NCBI GenBank assembly: GCA_036164085.1
Contig: JAYZJV010000006.1
Coordinates: 4,321 to 68,320, forward strand
Length of the DNA stretch: 64,000 nucleotides
Reading direction: 5' to 3'
DNA from: TMED-70 sp036164085
GTDB lineage: Bacteria; Chloroflexota; Dehalococcoidia; Lucifugimonadales; Lucifugimonadaceae
Below the pieces are notes generated by a model. It did no database searches. It was not told the origin of the DNA and was given only the letters and a program-made list of their open reading frames with translations. The position numbers and the translations under genes were made by a program. Below are positions 8,397 to 18,043 of this stretch, piece by piece (the first letter of the stretch is position 1; the number at the start of each line of letters is the position of its first letter).

Positions 8397-9593
8397 ATGA
8401 CGTCTACACAAGAATATAAAGATTTAGAAAAAAAATATTACATGCAGGTGGTAAATAGAATGCCACCAGTTTTAATTGAAGGAAATGGAACTATAGTTAG
8501 AGATAACGATGGTAAGGAATATTTAGATTTTACTGCAGGATGGGCTGTTTTAAATTTAGGGCATTCTCATGAATCAGTAACTAAAGCGATAAAAGATCAA
8601 GCTGGAAAAATATTGCAAATGAGCAATCTCTACTATACTACTCCTCAGTTATCATTAGCTGAAACTATTGTAGAAAATTCTGCGGTTGATAGAGTGTTTT
8701 TTTGTAACTCAGGAGCAGAAGCTAATGAAGGAGCAGCTAAGCTTGCACGAAAATGGGGTAAGAAAAAATTAAATGGAGCATTTGAAATAATTACAACTTT
8801 GAATTCTTTTCATGGTAGAACCCAAGCAATGATGGCAGCTACAGGGCAGCCTCATTATCAAGATAATTGGAGGCCATTGATGCCTGGATTTGTAAATGTT
8901 GATTATAACGATGTTAGTGCAATAAAAAACGCTTACAATGAGAACACTTGTGCAGTAATGATTGAACCTTTACAAGGAGAAGGAGGAGTCAACGTCCCAA
9001 ACGATGAATACCTCAAAGAAGTGCAAGATTTCTGTAAATCAAAAAATATTTTATTTATACTGGATGAGGTTCAAACAGGCATGGGACGTCTAGGGACTTT
9101 ATTTGGTTATCAAAGATTCAAAAATGTAGAACCTGATGTTATGACTCTTGCTAAAGCACTAGGGTCAGGAGCTCCATTAGGAGCTTTTTGTTCTAAAGAA
9201 TTTTGTTCTGTTTTAGAACCTGGAGACCATGGCTCTACATTTGGAGGGAATGCATTAACGACAGCAGCGGGTGCTGCTGCAGCAAAATTTATGGTAGAAA
9301 ATAATATCCCGCATTTAGCTATTGAATCTGGTGACTATATGAAAAAACAACTGGAATCTTTGACAGAAAAATTTTCATTTATAAGAGAAATTAGAGGAAT
9401 GGGATTGTTAATCGGTCTTGAGATGACTGAAGATTTCTCTTCTCAAATAGTCACCGAGTCTCTTGATAAAGGATTATTAATTAATGCAGTAAGGCCAAAT
9501 ATGATCAGATTTATGCCTCCTTTAAATGTTTCAAAAAAAGAAATTGATTCCGCGGTAGAAATAATTGAATCTATATTAGAAGGATTGAAATAA
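8397..9593 (+). CDS. argD: Acetylornithine aminotransferase
   Basis: PLP-dependent class-III aminotransferase converting N-acetylglutamate semialdehyde to N-acetylornithine; relatives also act in lysine synthesis. The cofactor-contact segment CNSGAEANEGAAKLAR, the ILDEVQTGMGRLG strand and the PLP lysine (K253 in TLAKALGSGAPLGA) are all intact. ATG 8397 is preferred because GGAG lies seven bases upstream; a TTG at 8385 would add four residues. The length of 398 residues is normal. It sits between argB and argG with short spacers, so it is probably co-transcribed and dedicated to arginine. Confidence 0.93.
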   Translation: MTSTQEYKDLEKKYYMQVVNRMPPVLIEGNGTIVRDNDGKEYLDFTAGWAVLNLGHSHESVTKAIKDQAGKILQMSNLYYTTPQLSLAETIVENSAVDRVFFCNSGAEANEGAAKLARKWGKKKLNGAFEIITTLNSFHGRTQAMMAATGQPHYQDNWRPLMPGFVNVDYNDVSAIKNAYNENTCAVMIEPLQGEGGVNVPNDEYLKEVQDFCKSKNILFILDEVQTGMGRLGTLFGYQRFKNVEPDVMTLAKALGSGAPLGAFCSKEFCSVLEPGDHGSTFGGNALTTAAGAAAAKFMVENNIPHLAIESGDYMKKQLESLTEKFSFIREIRGMGLLIGLEMTEDFSSQIVTESLDKGLLINAVRPNMIRFMPPLNVSKKEIDSAVEIIESILEGLK

Positions 9594-9595
9594 TT

Positions 9596-10813
9596 ATGTC
9601 TAAAGGGAAATGTGTTTTAGCTTATAGTGGAGGAATGGATTCTACAATATCAGTTGTTTGGATTAAGGAAAATTATGATCTTGATGTGATCACCTTAACT
9701 GTTGATTTAGGAGCAGGACCAGAAATTGAAGGAGTCGTAGAAAAAGCAAAAAAAGCTGGGGCTATTGATTCTGTAATTTTAGATGTAAAAGATGAATTTG
9801 TTAATGAATATGTTTTTCCTGGATTAAAAGCAGGGGCAATGTATGAGGATGTATATGCTTTGTCAACTGCTTTTGCAAGACCTCTTATGTCAAAAAAATT
9901 AGTTGAAACAGCTAGAAAATATGGAGCTGAATATGTTTCTCATGGATGCACAGGTAAAGGTAATGATCAAGTAAGGTTTGATGCCTCAATAATGACACTT
10001 TCTGGAGATGGAGATTCTATAAAAATTATAGCTCCTGCTAGAGAATGGGGAATGACTCGAGATGAGGAAAAAGAATATGCTAATAAAGCAGGTTTAGAAC
10101 TTAGAGAAGTGGGTAATAATAGAGTATATTCAATTGATAGAAATTTATGGGGCTTGGCTATAGAAGGCGAAGATTTAGAAGATACTTGGATTGCCCCTCC
10201 TGAAGATGCTTTTTCATGGACATCTAGTATAGAAAATGCCCCTGAGGAGCATGAAATCATAGAAATTGGATTTGAAAAAGGAATTCCTGTTTCTCTGAAT
10301 AGTAGCAAAATGTCCGGAGTAAAACTAATTGATGAATTAAATGTTATTGCTGGAAAACATGGTATAGGCAGAGTTGACCATTTAGAAAACAGATTAGTTG
10401 GAATTAAAAGTAGAGAAGTCTACGAAACTCCTGCTGCAGTAGTGTTATATCAAGCTATAGCAGCTTTAGAAACAGCAACTTTATCTAGAGAACAGCAAAG
10501 ACTTAAATCTTCACTTTCTACCACATTTTCTGATTTAGTTTATGATGGGAGATGGTTCACAAGCTTAAGGGAAAATATTCAAGCATTTATGGACGATGTT
10601 CAGAAATTCACTTCTGGAAATGTAAAACTAAAGTTGTATAAGGGTAGTTCTACAGTAATTGGTAGAAAATCTAGATTCTCATTATATGATTACGATATGT
10701 CAACATATTCAACCACTGATAGTTTTAACCATGGCTCAGCAGAAGGTTTTATAGATATTTACTCATTACCAGCCAGAATCCAGGCAAAAAAACAAAAATA
10801 TAATGATTTATAA
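9596..10813 (+). CDS. argG: Argininosuccinate synthase
   Basis: Joins citrulline and aspartate using ATP. The N-terminal ATP pyrophosphatase loop reads AYSGGMDSTISVVW, where SGGLDTS is more usual; the substrate signature HGCTGKGNDQVRFD follows near residue 115 and YSIDRNLWG further on. Length 405 is normal. The ATG lies two bases after the argD stop, with GAAGGA about 15 bases ahead. The next gene argH begins two bases after its stop. The citrulline supply (argF, carbamoyl phosphate synthase) must be encoded elsewhere. Confidence 0.95.
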   Translation: MSKGKCVLAYSGGMDSTISVVWIKENYDLDVITLTVDLGAGPEIEGVVEKAKKAGAIDSVILDVKDEFVNEYVFPGLKAGAMYEDVYALSTAFARPLMSKKLVETARKYGAEYVSHGCTGKGNDQVRFDASIMTLSGDGDSIKIIAPAREWGMTRDEEKEYANKAGLELREVGNNRVYSIDRNLWGLAIEGEDLEDTWIAPPEDAFSWTSSIENAPEEHEIIEIGFEKGIPVSLNSSKMSGVKLIDELNVIAGKHGIGRVDHLENRLVGIKSREVYETPAAVVLYQAIAALETATLSREQQRLKSSLSTTFSDLVYDGRWFTSLRENIQAFMDDVQKFTSGNVKLKLYKGSSTVIGRKSRFSLYDYDMSTYSTTDSFNHGSAEGFIDIYSLPARIQAKKQKYNDL

Positions 10814-10815
10814 AC

Positions 10816-12204
10816 TTGAATAAAAACAAAAACAATAGAACTTCATCTATACAGGGTGGAGAAATTTACGGTGAATTTACAAGTTCTTTTGATACAGACA
10901 TCAGAATGTACAGAGAGGACATTGCTGTTTCTATTGCATATTCAAAAATGTTAGAAAAAATCCAACTTATTTCTAAGTCTGAAAATGAAAATATAGTCAA
11001 AGGATTATCTGAAATATTACAAGAAATAGAAAGTAACAGATTTAAATGGAATCACGACTTAGAAGATATACATTTAAATATAGAAGAAACTTTATATAAA
11101 AAGATTGGCGATACAGCTGGCAAATTACATTTTGGAAGGTCTCGAAATGATCAAGTTGCTACAGATGTAAGATTGTTTTTTAAACATAAAATAGCAGATG
11201 TTAGAAATGAGTTAATTGCTTTTTTAGAAGAACTGATTTCTTTATCAGATAAAAATAAAAATACTATCATGCCTGGTTATACTCATCTTCAAAAAGGGCA
11301 ACCAGTTCTTTTATCACATTATCTTATGGCATATTTTGCAATGCTATCAAGAGATTTAAACAGAATTGATCAATGTTTAGAAAATTTGGATACCCTTCCA
11401 TTAGGATCAGGAGCATTTGCAGGTGTAACAATACCTATAGACAGAGAATTTTTAGCGAAAGAATTGGGGTTTACTAAAATATCATCTAATTCTATAGATT
11501 CTGTATCATCTAGGGATCATATTTTAGATGTTAATTATGTTTGTAGTTCTACAATGTTAAATCTTTCCAGGATATGTGAAGAATTCATAATTTGGTCAAC
11601 TGAAGAATTTGATTTTATAAATTTACCAGAAAAATTTACAACAGGCTCGAGTATAATGCCTCAGAAGAAAAATCCTGATTACCTAGAATTAATAAGGGGA
11701 AAAACGGGGGGAGTTATAGGGAATCTTATGGGCCTTATGACTACTTTAAAAGCATTGCCATTTACGTATAACAGAGATTTGCAAGAAGATAGAAATGGGG
11801 CAATGAAATCAGTAGATATATTAATTGATAGCTTAGGTGTATTAAAATCTATGTTTTCTGAAATCTCATTTAATAAAGACAAAATGTTAGACGCCTCCTT
11901 AAGATCAGATATTTTAGCCACAGATTTTGCAGATTACCTAGCATTTAAAAAGATTCCATTCAGAGAAGCTTATGAAATAATTAAAAAAGTTTCTATTAAA
12001 TTGTCTAAAGAAAAAAAATCAATCAATGAACTCTCCTTAAATGATTTTAAGAAAATTTCTGATCTTTTTGATGAGGATATTATGAAAATAGACTTGAAAT
12101 ATTCTATAGAGAAAAGAAATTCAATTGGAGGGACTTCAACAAAGTCATTAAAAGAACAGTTGAAAAATGCAAAAATTTATCTAAGAGATAAAAAAAATGT
12201 CTAA
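10816..12204 (+). CDS. argH: Argininosuccinate lyase
   Basis: Splits argininosuccinate to arginine and fumarate, the last step of arginine synthesis. A fumarase/aspartase superfamily member: the signature GSSIMPQKKNP occupies residues 277-287, the catalytic mobile loop, and GRSRNDQVATD lies near residues 107-117; YTHLQKGQP carries the conserved His. The start is TTG at 10816, two bases after argG; no clear ribosome site is seen, so coupling to argG termination is likely. Length 462 is normal. The 3' end overlaps rpe by 8 bases. Confidence 0.95.
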   Translation: MNKNKNNRTSSIQGGEIYGEFTSSFDTDIRMYREDIAVSIAYSKMLEKIQLISKSENENIVKGLSEILQEIESNRFKWNHDLEDIHLNIEETLYKKIGDTAGKLHFGRSRNDQVATDVRLFFKHKIADVRNELIAFLEELISLSDKNKNTIMPGYTHLQKGQPVLLSHYLMAYFAMLSRDLNRIDQCLENLDTLPLGSGAFAGVTIPIDREFLAKELGFTKISSNSIDSVSSRDHILDVNYVCSSTMLNLSRICEEFIIWSTEEFDFINLPEKFTTGSSIMPQKKNPDYLELIRGKTGGVIGNLMGLMTTLKALPFTYNRDLQEDRNGAMKSVDILIDSLGVLKSMFSEISFNKDKMLDASLRSDILATDFADYLAFKKIPFREAYEIIKKVSIKLSKEKKSINELSLNDFKKISDLFDEDIMKIDLKYSIEKRNSIGGTSTKSLKEQLKNAKIYLRDKKNV

Positions 12205-12856
12205 AAAAGATATTATTATAAGTGCATCGATTTTATCTTCAGATTTTAAAAATTTAGAAAAAGAAATCAAATCACTCAACTTGTCTGGAATTGATGAATT
12301 TCATCTTGATATTATGGATGGTCACTTTGTGAAAAATATTTCTTTTGGCCAACCAATCCTTGAAACAGTTAGATCTCTTACTACCTTACCTATTGAAGCA
12401 CATTTAATGGTTGATACTCCAATAAATTATATTGAAAGTTTTTTAGATATTGGAATAAACATTTTTACATTTCATATTGAATCAGAAAGTAATACAAAAG
12501 AAGTAATTGATCTAGTTAGAAGTTCAAAAGGTAAAATAGGAATAGCAATAAATCCTGATACTGATCTCAGAGAAATCCTACCTTTTATTAATGATATTGA
12601 TAGAGTTTTGTTTATGACTGTTTATCCTGGAAAAGGAGGTCAATCCTATCTTGATTTTGTTGAAGAAAAAATCAATAACTTAGTAAAAATGGATGAATCC
12701 AAAGACTTAATTATTGGTGTAGATGGAGGAATAAAAGCAGATACAATTAGTCGTCCATACAAATGTGGGGTTAGAATGTTTGTTTCTGGAACAGGTATTT
12801 TGAATAATGATTTAGGATTCTTGGGGGCAGTGAATGAATTAAGGCAGTCTATTTAA
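12197..12856 (+). CDS. rpe: Ribulose-phosphate 3-epimerase
   Basis: Interconverts ribulose-5-phosphate and xylulose-5-phosphate in the pentose phosphate pathway. A 219-residue TIM barrel with SASILSSDF at the first strand, DIMDGHFVKNISFG (metal-binding Asp and His), a second metal His in IEAHLMV, MTVYPGKGGQSY and the phosphate-binding GVDGGI. It overlaps argH by 8 bases and so is probably part of the arg transcript, though metabolically unrelated. Its tail overlaps rpmB of the opposite strand by 8 bases. Confidence 0.94.
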   Translation: MSKKDIIISASILSSDFKNLEKEIKSLNLSGIDEFHLDIMDGHFVKNISFGQPILETVRSLTTLPIEAHLMVDTPINYIESFLDIGINIFTFHIESESNTKEVIDLVRSSKGKIGIAINPDTDLREILPFINDIDRVLFMTVYPGKGGQSYLDFVEEKINNLVKMDESKDLIIGVDGGIKADTISRPYKCGVRMFVSGTGILNNDLGFLGAVNELRQSI

Positions 12857-13061
12857 GGGCTATTCCTTTTTTATCTAAAGTCCTTATTTCTCTTGCAGTT
12901 AATTTTACAGTGTATTCCTTTTCCCCAATTGTTATTTTTCTTTTTTGTACGTTTGGTTTTGAAATTTTCTGAGTTGCATTTAGTGCATGTGACCTATTGT
13001 GACCAAACAATGGTTTTTTTAGTGGACCTAAGCCCAAATACTTTCTAGGATCAATAGACAT
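12849..13061 (-). CDS. rpmB: Ribosomal protein bL28
   Basis: A 70-residue large-subunit ribosomal protein. The core HNRSHALNAT and the C-terminal EIRTLDKKGI match bL28 well. The N-terminal segment differs: the usual short start with Cys and a GKxP motif is replaced by MSIDPRKYLGLGPLKKPLFG, and no cysteine is present, so this is a zinc-free form. AAGAGAG precedes the start. It is monocistronic here, divergent from fakA and tail-overlapping rpe. In Firmicutes rpmB likewise sits beside the fakA/recG region. Confidence 0.93.
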   Translation of the reverse strand: MSIDPRKYLGLGPLKKPLFGHNRSHALNATQKISKPNVQKRKITIGEKEYTVKLTAREIRTLDKKGIALK

Positions 13062-13130
13062 TTTTCTCTCTTGGTAAATTTATTATTTAAATTATTTTTT
13101 TTTTTACGACTATAGTTTATCATTCAATTT

Positions 13131-13136
13131 TATAAT
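13131..13136 (+). promoter_or_regulatory. Candidate -10 element of the fakA promoter
   Basis: A perfect TATAAT at 13131-13136 would place the transcript start about nine bases before the fakA ATG, giving an almost leaderless message. I see no convincing -35 box at the right distance. The base composition makes this a weak call. Confidence 0.3.
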
Positions 13137-13151
13137 CGGAAATATTATTTT

Positions 13152-14792
13152 ATGAAGACTAATCAAGAGATTTTACCAGAACAGCTCATTTCGGGTATTA
13201 ATAATTTTATTTTTTGTTTAAATTTATACAAAGAAAAAATCAATAATTTAAACGTATTTCCTGTACCTGATGGTGATACTGGTACAAATATGCTTCTAAC
13301 TATGAAAAGTTTAGATTTATCATACGAAGAAGATGAAAAAGTTGAAAACTTTTTGTTTTCTCTAAAAAATTCTTCATTGATGGAGGCTAGAGGGAATTCT
13401 GGTGTGATTTTATCTCAATTTTTTCTAGGTCTATTGTCTGCTTACAAACAAAACAAAAGATTATCATTTAAAACATTGGCCGAATCTATAGTCAATGCTG
13501 CTAAAACTACTAGAGAATCTCTTCCTAATCCTGTTGATGGGACGCTAATGACTATTTATGAAGAAGTTGGATCAAAAGCCCTTAAAAGTTATTCTTCTTC
13601 GAAAACATTATCTGATTTTTTGAAGGAATTATCTGAAGAATCTATTAAGTCTGTAAAAAATACGCCTAATAAATTACAAATACTAAAAGATGCTGATGTA
13701 GTTGATTCTGGTGGTTTAGGTTTTGCTATGATGATAAATTCATGGTTTTTTTCAACTGTTTATAATACAGCAAAAGAGATAGAAGAAAATTTAGAAAAAG
13801 TATATATGGAGATGATTTCGGGGCTGTCTGATTCTGTATCAAAAGAATTTTATGATGATTCTCAAGAAATTGAATGGGGAAACTGTACTGTCTTCACTAT
13901 AACAGGTAAAAATATAAATGTTGAGAATCAAAGGAAAAAAATACCAGAATTTGGGAAGTCTGCTGTAATTACAGGAGATTCTAGTTTGATAAAAGTTCAT
14001 ATTCATGTATTGGAAACGGAGCCTATTATTCAGTATGCTAATGAAATTGGTAAAGTTGAAAATATTTTTATTCAAAACATGGATGAACAGACAAAGGATA
14101 TTTCTGAGTCAAAAAAAGATTATCAAAACATAAATACTTCTATTATTTCAATATGTGAAGGCGATGGAATTGTAAAACTATTTAACGAGACTGTAGGTGA
14201 TTCTATGCATATCTTGATTGGAGGGCCTAAAAAAAATCCTAGTATAAAAGATATTTTAGAAATCGTGAATAAAATCAAATCAGAAAATATAATAATTTTA
14301 CCTAATAATCCAAATATATTAGTTACTGTAAGAAAACTTTTAGAATTATCTGACAATGAGAACATAAAAGTTGTTGAAACAAAATCTATTCAACAAGGGA
14401 TATCTAGTGTTATATATTTTGATGATAACCAATCTTTTGAAGAGAATATGTCTAATATGAATTCTGCTATTTCTTCGATTGAGGAAGCCTCTATAACCAT
14501 TTCTACTAGAGATGTGATTATAGACGATAAGAAAATAAAGAAAAATCAATATATTGCAATTTTGAATGATAAAATTGTAGATTCATTTGATGATCCTCAA
14601 TCAGCATTGGATTATTTATTGAATGAGATGTCTTCAAGAAATGATATTTTAACAGTAATAATAGGACATGATTCAATAGAAAAAAATCACGATAAATTAG
14701 AACAAACTTTTATTGAACAGAACATAGATAAGGAAATAACGATTGTAGAAGGCAATCAACCATACTATAATTATTTCATATTAGGAGAATAG
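13152..14792 (+). CDS. fakA: Fatty acid kinase, catalytic/DhaL subunit FakA (YloV)
   Basis: FakA phosphorylates fatty acids held by a FakB protein, giving acyl-phosphate for phospholipid synthesis. The N-terminal DhaL/DAK2 nucleotide domain (about residues 1-200) shows PVPDGDTGTNM near residues 37-47, with the Mg-binding aspartates, and ARGNSGVILSQF. Later VDSGGLGFAMM and a C-terminal DegV-like region follow, as in the family (about 550 residues). It is directly followed by a DegV/FakB gene and then recG, so kinase and carrier are probably made from one transcript. Compatible with plsY elsewhere in the window; plsX is not seen here. Confidence 0.9.
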   Translation: MKTNQEILPEQLISGINNFIFCLNLYKEKINNLNVFPVPDGDTGTNMLLTMKSLDLSYEEDEKVENFLFSLKNSSLMEARGNSGVILSQFFLGLLSAYKQNKRLSFKTLAESIVNAAKTTRESLPNPVDGTLMTIYEEVGSKALKSYSSSKTLSDFLKELSEESIKSVKNTPNKLQILKDADVVDSGGLGFAMMINSWFFSTVYNTAKEIEENLEKVYMEMISGLSDSVSKEFYDDSQEIEWGNCTVFTITGKNINVENQRKKIPEFGKSAVITGDSSLIKVHIHVLETEPIIQYANEIGKVENIFIQNMDEQTKDISESKKDYQNINTSIISICEGDGIVKLFNETVGDSMHILIGGPKKNPSIKDILEIVNKIKSENIIILPNNPNILVTVRKLLELSDNENIKVVETKSIQQGISSVIYFDDNQSFEENMSNMNSAISSIEEASITISTRDVIIDDKKIKKNQYIAILNDKIVDSFDDPQSALDYLLNEMSSRNDILTVIIGHDSIEKNHDKLEQTFIEQNIDKEITIVEGNQPYYNYFILGE

Positions 14793-14801
14793 GTGTATAA
14801 A

Positions 14802-15638
14802 ATGTCAAAAATAGCTTTAGTAACAGATAGTACGTGTGATTTACCAGAAAAAGTAGTTATAGAGAAAAATATTACGGTCATTCCATTAAATGTCCATTTT
14901 GGGGAAGAAACTTTTTTAGACGGAATAGATTTAAAGCCAGATGCTTTTTTTGAAAAATTAAGTACATCTGATATTCATCCTCAAACTTCTCAACCTTCTG
15001 TTGGTAGGTTTGTTGAAACATATAATAAATTACTAAAAACTCATGATTCAATTATTTCTATACATATTTCAGGGAAATTAAGTGCTACTTATTCCTCTGC
15101 GTTACAAGCTCAAAAAGAAATTGGGAATGAAAATATAAAAGTGATCGATAGCATGAATGGAACCTTGGGATTAGGAGCAATAATATTTCATCTTGCAACA
15201 TTAAATCAATCAGGGGAAACCTTTGAAAATATGTTGGAAGAAGCAGAAAAAATCATTCCAAATGCAAATTTTATGGGATTAGTTCCGACTCTAGAATATT
15301 TAGCTAAAGGAGGAAGAATTGGCAAGGCTCGTGAATTCATAGGTTCTCTTTTAAAAATAAAACCTATTCTTGGTGCTGTTGATGGAGAAATTCAATCTGT
15401 CGGTAAAGCTAGAACCTTACTAAAAGGAATGGATTTTATAGTTGAAGAAATAAAAAAACACAAAATTGATACCTTATTTATAGTTCATGCCAATCATACA
15501 GAAAGAGCAAATCTACTAAAAGATAAGGCTGCAGAAGTTATAGATTCTAAAAATATAGTTATTGCTGAATTTGGACCAGTAGTAGGTACACATTTAGGTC
15601 CAGGTGCATTTGGAGTAGGTTTTATTTCTTCGGAGTAG
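14802..15638 (+). CDS. fakB: DegV family fatty-acid-binding protein FakB
   Basis: A 278-residue DegV protein; members bind one fatty acid and present it to FakA. Visible: the opening IALVTDSTCDLP, SQPSVGRF near residue 65 (the TSQPS loop that contacts the carboxylate), HISGKLSATYSSA, and GLVPTLEYLAKGGRIG. I favour ATG 14802; a GTG at 14793 touching the fakA stop would add three residues. The GGAG near 14784 and the AGGTG just before both lie ahead of it. The direct order fakA-fakB supports a matched pair. Confidence 0.88.
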   Translation: MSKIALVTDSTCDLPEKVVIEKNITVIPLNVHFGEETFLDGIDLKPDAFFEKLSTSDIHPQTSQPSVGRFVETYNKLLKTHDSIISIHISGKLSATYSSALQAQKEIGNENIKVIDSMNGTLGLGAIIFHLATLNQSGETFENMLEEAEKIIPNANFMGLVPTLEYLAKGGRIGKAREFIGSLLKIKPILGAVDGEIQSVGKARTLLKGMDFIVEEIKKHKIDTLFIVHANHTERANLLKDKAAEVIDSKNIVIAEFGPVVGTHLGPGAFGVGFISSE

Positions 15639-15642
15639 ACAA

Positions 15643-18024
15643 TTGGAAGCTTCAAAGAAAGCAAACAAACTAAAGATTTTAGCTTCTATTCTTTCTCAGG
15701 AATATCAATTAGGCCTTAATGACCAATCAGTTGAACTTGGGCTAGATAATTTTATTCAAAATTCTTATAAAGATATAGATTGGATTTTTAATGTATATCC
15801 AATGAAATCAAGAAATTACAAAAATCTGGGCATCGGCGAACGACATATTTGGGTTAAAAATCTTTTATCCAAAATAGCTTATGAAATAAAAATCATTGAA
15901 GAAAAAATAACTCATGAAATACTTTTAAAAAACTTACCCTTAGAAACACCTTTAGAGCAGTTACCTTTTATGGATAAAAGGCATGTTATTAGATTTACTA
16001 ATTTAGGAATATTTAATCTTGGAGATTTAATTTTGCATTTTCCATTTAGATATGAAGATTATACAAAGATAAAAAATGTCAATTCACTAATAGAAAATGA
16101 AAATGCAACCATTGTTGGCACTATAACAAAAAAGCTTTTAATTAGAAAAATGAATGCCCCCCAAATTATTGTTACCGATAATACAGGCTCAATTACGGCA
16201 ACTTTTTTTAATATGGCATTTTTAGTTAAAAAATTTAAAGTAGGGCAAAAAATTGCTTTAGCAGGCATGATAAAAAAATTTAGAAACTCATTACAATTTA
16301 ATAATCCTGAATATGAATTATTTACTAATAACGTGAAAAGATTTGATTATCTCCAACCAATTTATCATTCTACAGAAAAATTATCTCAAGAAGTAATAAA
16401 AACAAGGATTTCAAGTGCAATTAAAGCAAATGCACTTGATAAATTTGAAGATTTTATACCTGATGAAGTTTTGATTAGAAATGATCTTTTTTCAATGAAA
16501 GATTCTATAAAAAAATTACATTTTGCAAGAAGCCAAAATGAAAAAGAAAAAGCATCTAGAAGCTTTGCATTTCACGAAGTATTTGAAAATCAAATTTCAG
16601 TAAAATATCGAAAAAAACAAAGAGAAAAAAATATTTCTTCATATTCTTTTACTTCATTTGAGAAAAATTATCAGACAATTTGTAAATTTTTACCGTTTGA
16701 GTTAACGAAAGATCAAAAAATTTGTGTTGTTGAAATAGAAAAAGACTTGTCTTCGAATTTACCAATGGCACGATTGTTACAAGGAGAGGTTGGATCTGGT
16801 AAAACCATTATTGCATTGATAGCACTCTTGTGTACAGCTATGGAAAAAAAACAAGGTATTTTGCTGGCTCCTACTGAAGTATTGGCAGAGCAACATTTTA
16901 TCAATTTATCAAATCTGGTTGGAGCAAAAATTGAGTTTGGAAATGAAGATAATATACGTATTTGCAATATCAATAATAGGATTAAGATCGCTTTATTAAC
17001 TGGATCTTTAAATCAACAAATTAAGGAAAAAACTAGATCCATGATACTAAATAATGAACTAGATATTATTATTGGTACGCATGCGTTACTTCATGAAGAC
17101 GCAACAAAGAATCTTTCAGGTCTAATCGTTATAGATGAACAACAAAGGTTTGGAGTTGATCAAAGAAACTTATTGTTAAAAAGAAAACCTATTCCAAATT
17201 TATTAGCAATGTCTGCTACTCCAATACCTAGAACATTAAGCATGACACTTTATGGTGATTTATCATTATCGACTATTAAAACAATGCCCAATAGAAAAAG
17301 AGATGTAGAAACTTATTGGATGCGAAATGCTCAATTTGATGAAATTACAACAGATATTGAAAAAGAACTTAAATCCGGGTCACAAGTTTTTTATGTTTGC
17401 CCTCATATTGATACCTCAGAAAAAATAGAAGTAGCTTCTGTTTCTCAAGAATTTGAAAGATTAAAAATAAGTAAACTTTCAAATTATAAAATTATGCTTT
17501 TACATGGAAGAATGAATATTGATGAAAAACAGAAGATAATGGAAAAATTAAGAAAAGGAGAAATCGATATATTGGTAACTACTCCAATAATTGAAGTTGG
17601 TGTTGATATCCCCAATGCTACTTTAATAGTTATAAATTCTGCAGAAAGATTTGGAATTTCTCAACTTCATCAACTGCGTGGAAGAGTTGGAAGGGGAGAA
17701 AAAGAATCAAAGTGCATAATTGTGTCATCGGATGAAATAAATGAATTAACTGCTAAACGAATGGAAGCTGTAGTAAAGAGTAATGATGGATTTAAGCTTT
17801 CGGAAGAAGATTTGAAAATTAGAGGTCCAGGGGAATTTGATAAAACAAAACAAAGTGGATGGTCTTCTGAATACAAAATTGCAGATCCCTTAGATTTTGA
17901 TCTCATTAAACTGGTTAACGAAGAGGCAGAATCTATAATAAATCTAGATCCATCTTTGAATAGTTATTCAAAAATTAAAAAAATTCTAAAAAACTCTAGT
18001 ACAGCAGACATAAATTTAGGATAA
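15643..18024 (+). CDS. recG: ATP-dependent DNA helicase RecG
   Basis: Remodels stalled replication forks and branched recombination intermediates. Superfamily-2 helicase motifs are in order: Walker A GEVGSGKT (residues 381-388), LLAPTEVLAEQH, motif II DEQQRFGV (498 onward; DEQH is usual), SATPIPRTLSMT, and GRVGRG near the end. An OB-fold wedge domain lies before the motor. At 793 residues it is about 100 longer than E. coli RecG, the extra part being an N-terminal helical region. It starts with TTG 15643, with CGGAG seven bases ahead. Last gene of the fakA-fakB-recG run. Confidence 0.95.
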   Translation: MEASKKANKLKILASILSQEYQLGLNDQSVELGLDNFIQNSYKDIDWIFNVYPMKSRNYKNLGIGERHIWVKNLLSKIAYEIKIIEEKITHEILLKNLPLETPLEQLPFMDKRHVIRFTNLGIFNLGDLILHFPFRYEDYTKIKNVNSLIENENATIVGTITKKLLIRKMNAPQIIVTDNTGSITATFFNMAFLVKKFKVGQKIALAGMIKKFRNSLQFNNPEYELFTNNVKRFDYLQPIYHSTEKLSQEVIKTRISSAIKANALDKFEDFIPDEVLIRNDLFSMKDSIKKLHFARSQNEKEKASRSFAFHEVFENQISVKYRKKQREKNISSYSFTSFEKNYQTICKFLPFELTKDQKICVVEIEKDLSSNLPMARLLQGEVGSGKTIIALIALLCTAMEKKQGILLAPTEVLAEQHFINLSNLVGAKIEFGNEDNIRICNINNRIKIALLTGSLNQQIKEKTRSMILNNELDIIIGTHALLHEDATKNLSGLIVIDEQQRFGVDQRNLLLKRKPIPNLLAMSATPIPRTLSMTLYGDLSLSTIKTMPNRKRDVETYWMRNAQFDEITTDIEKELKSGSQVFYVCPHIDTSEKIEVASVSQEFERLKISKLSNYKIMLLHGRMNIDEKQKIMEKLRKGEIDILVTTPIIEVGVDIPNATLIVINSAERFGISQLHQLRGRVGRGEKESKCIIVSSDEINELTAKRMEAVVKSNDGFKLSEEDLKIRGPGEFDKTKQSGWSSEYKIADPLDFDLIKLVNEEAESIINLDPSLNSYSKIKKILKNSSTADINLG

Positions 18025-18043
18025 ATTATATTATAAAAAAATC

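Noticed and set aside
9967..10308. 113-residue frame opposite argG
   Set aside because: Antisense shadow; argG is intact and conserved here.
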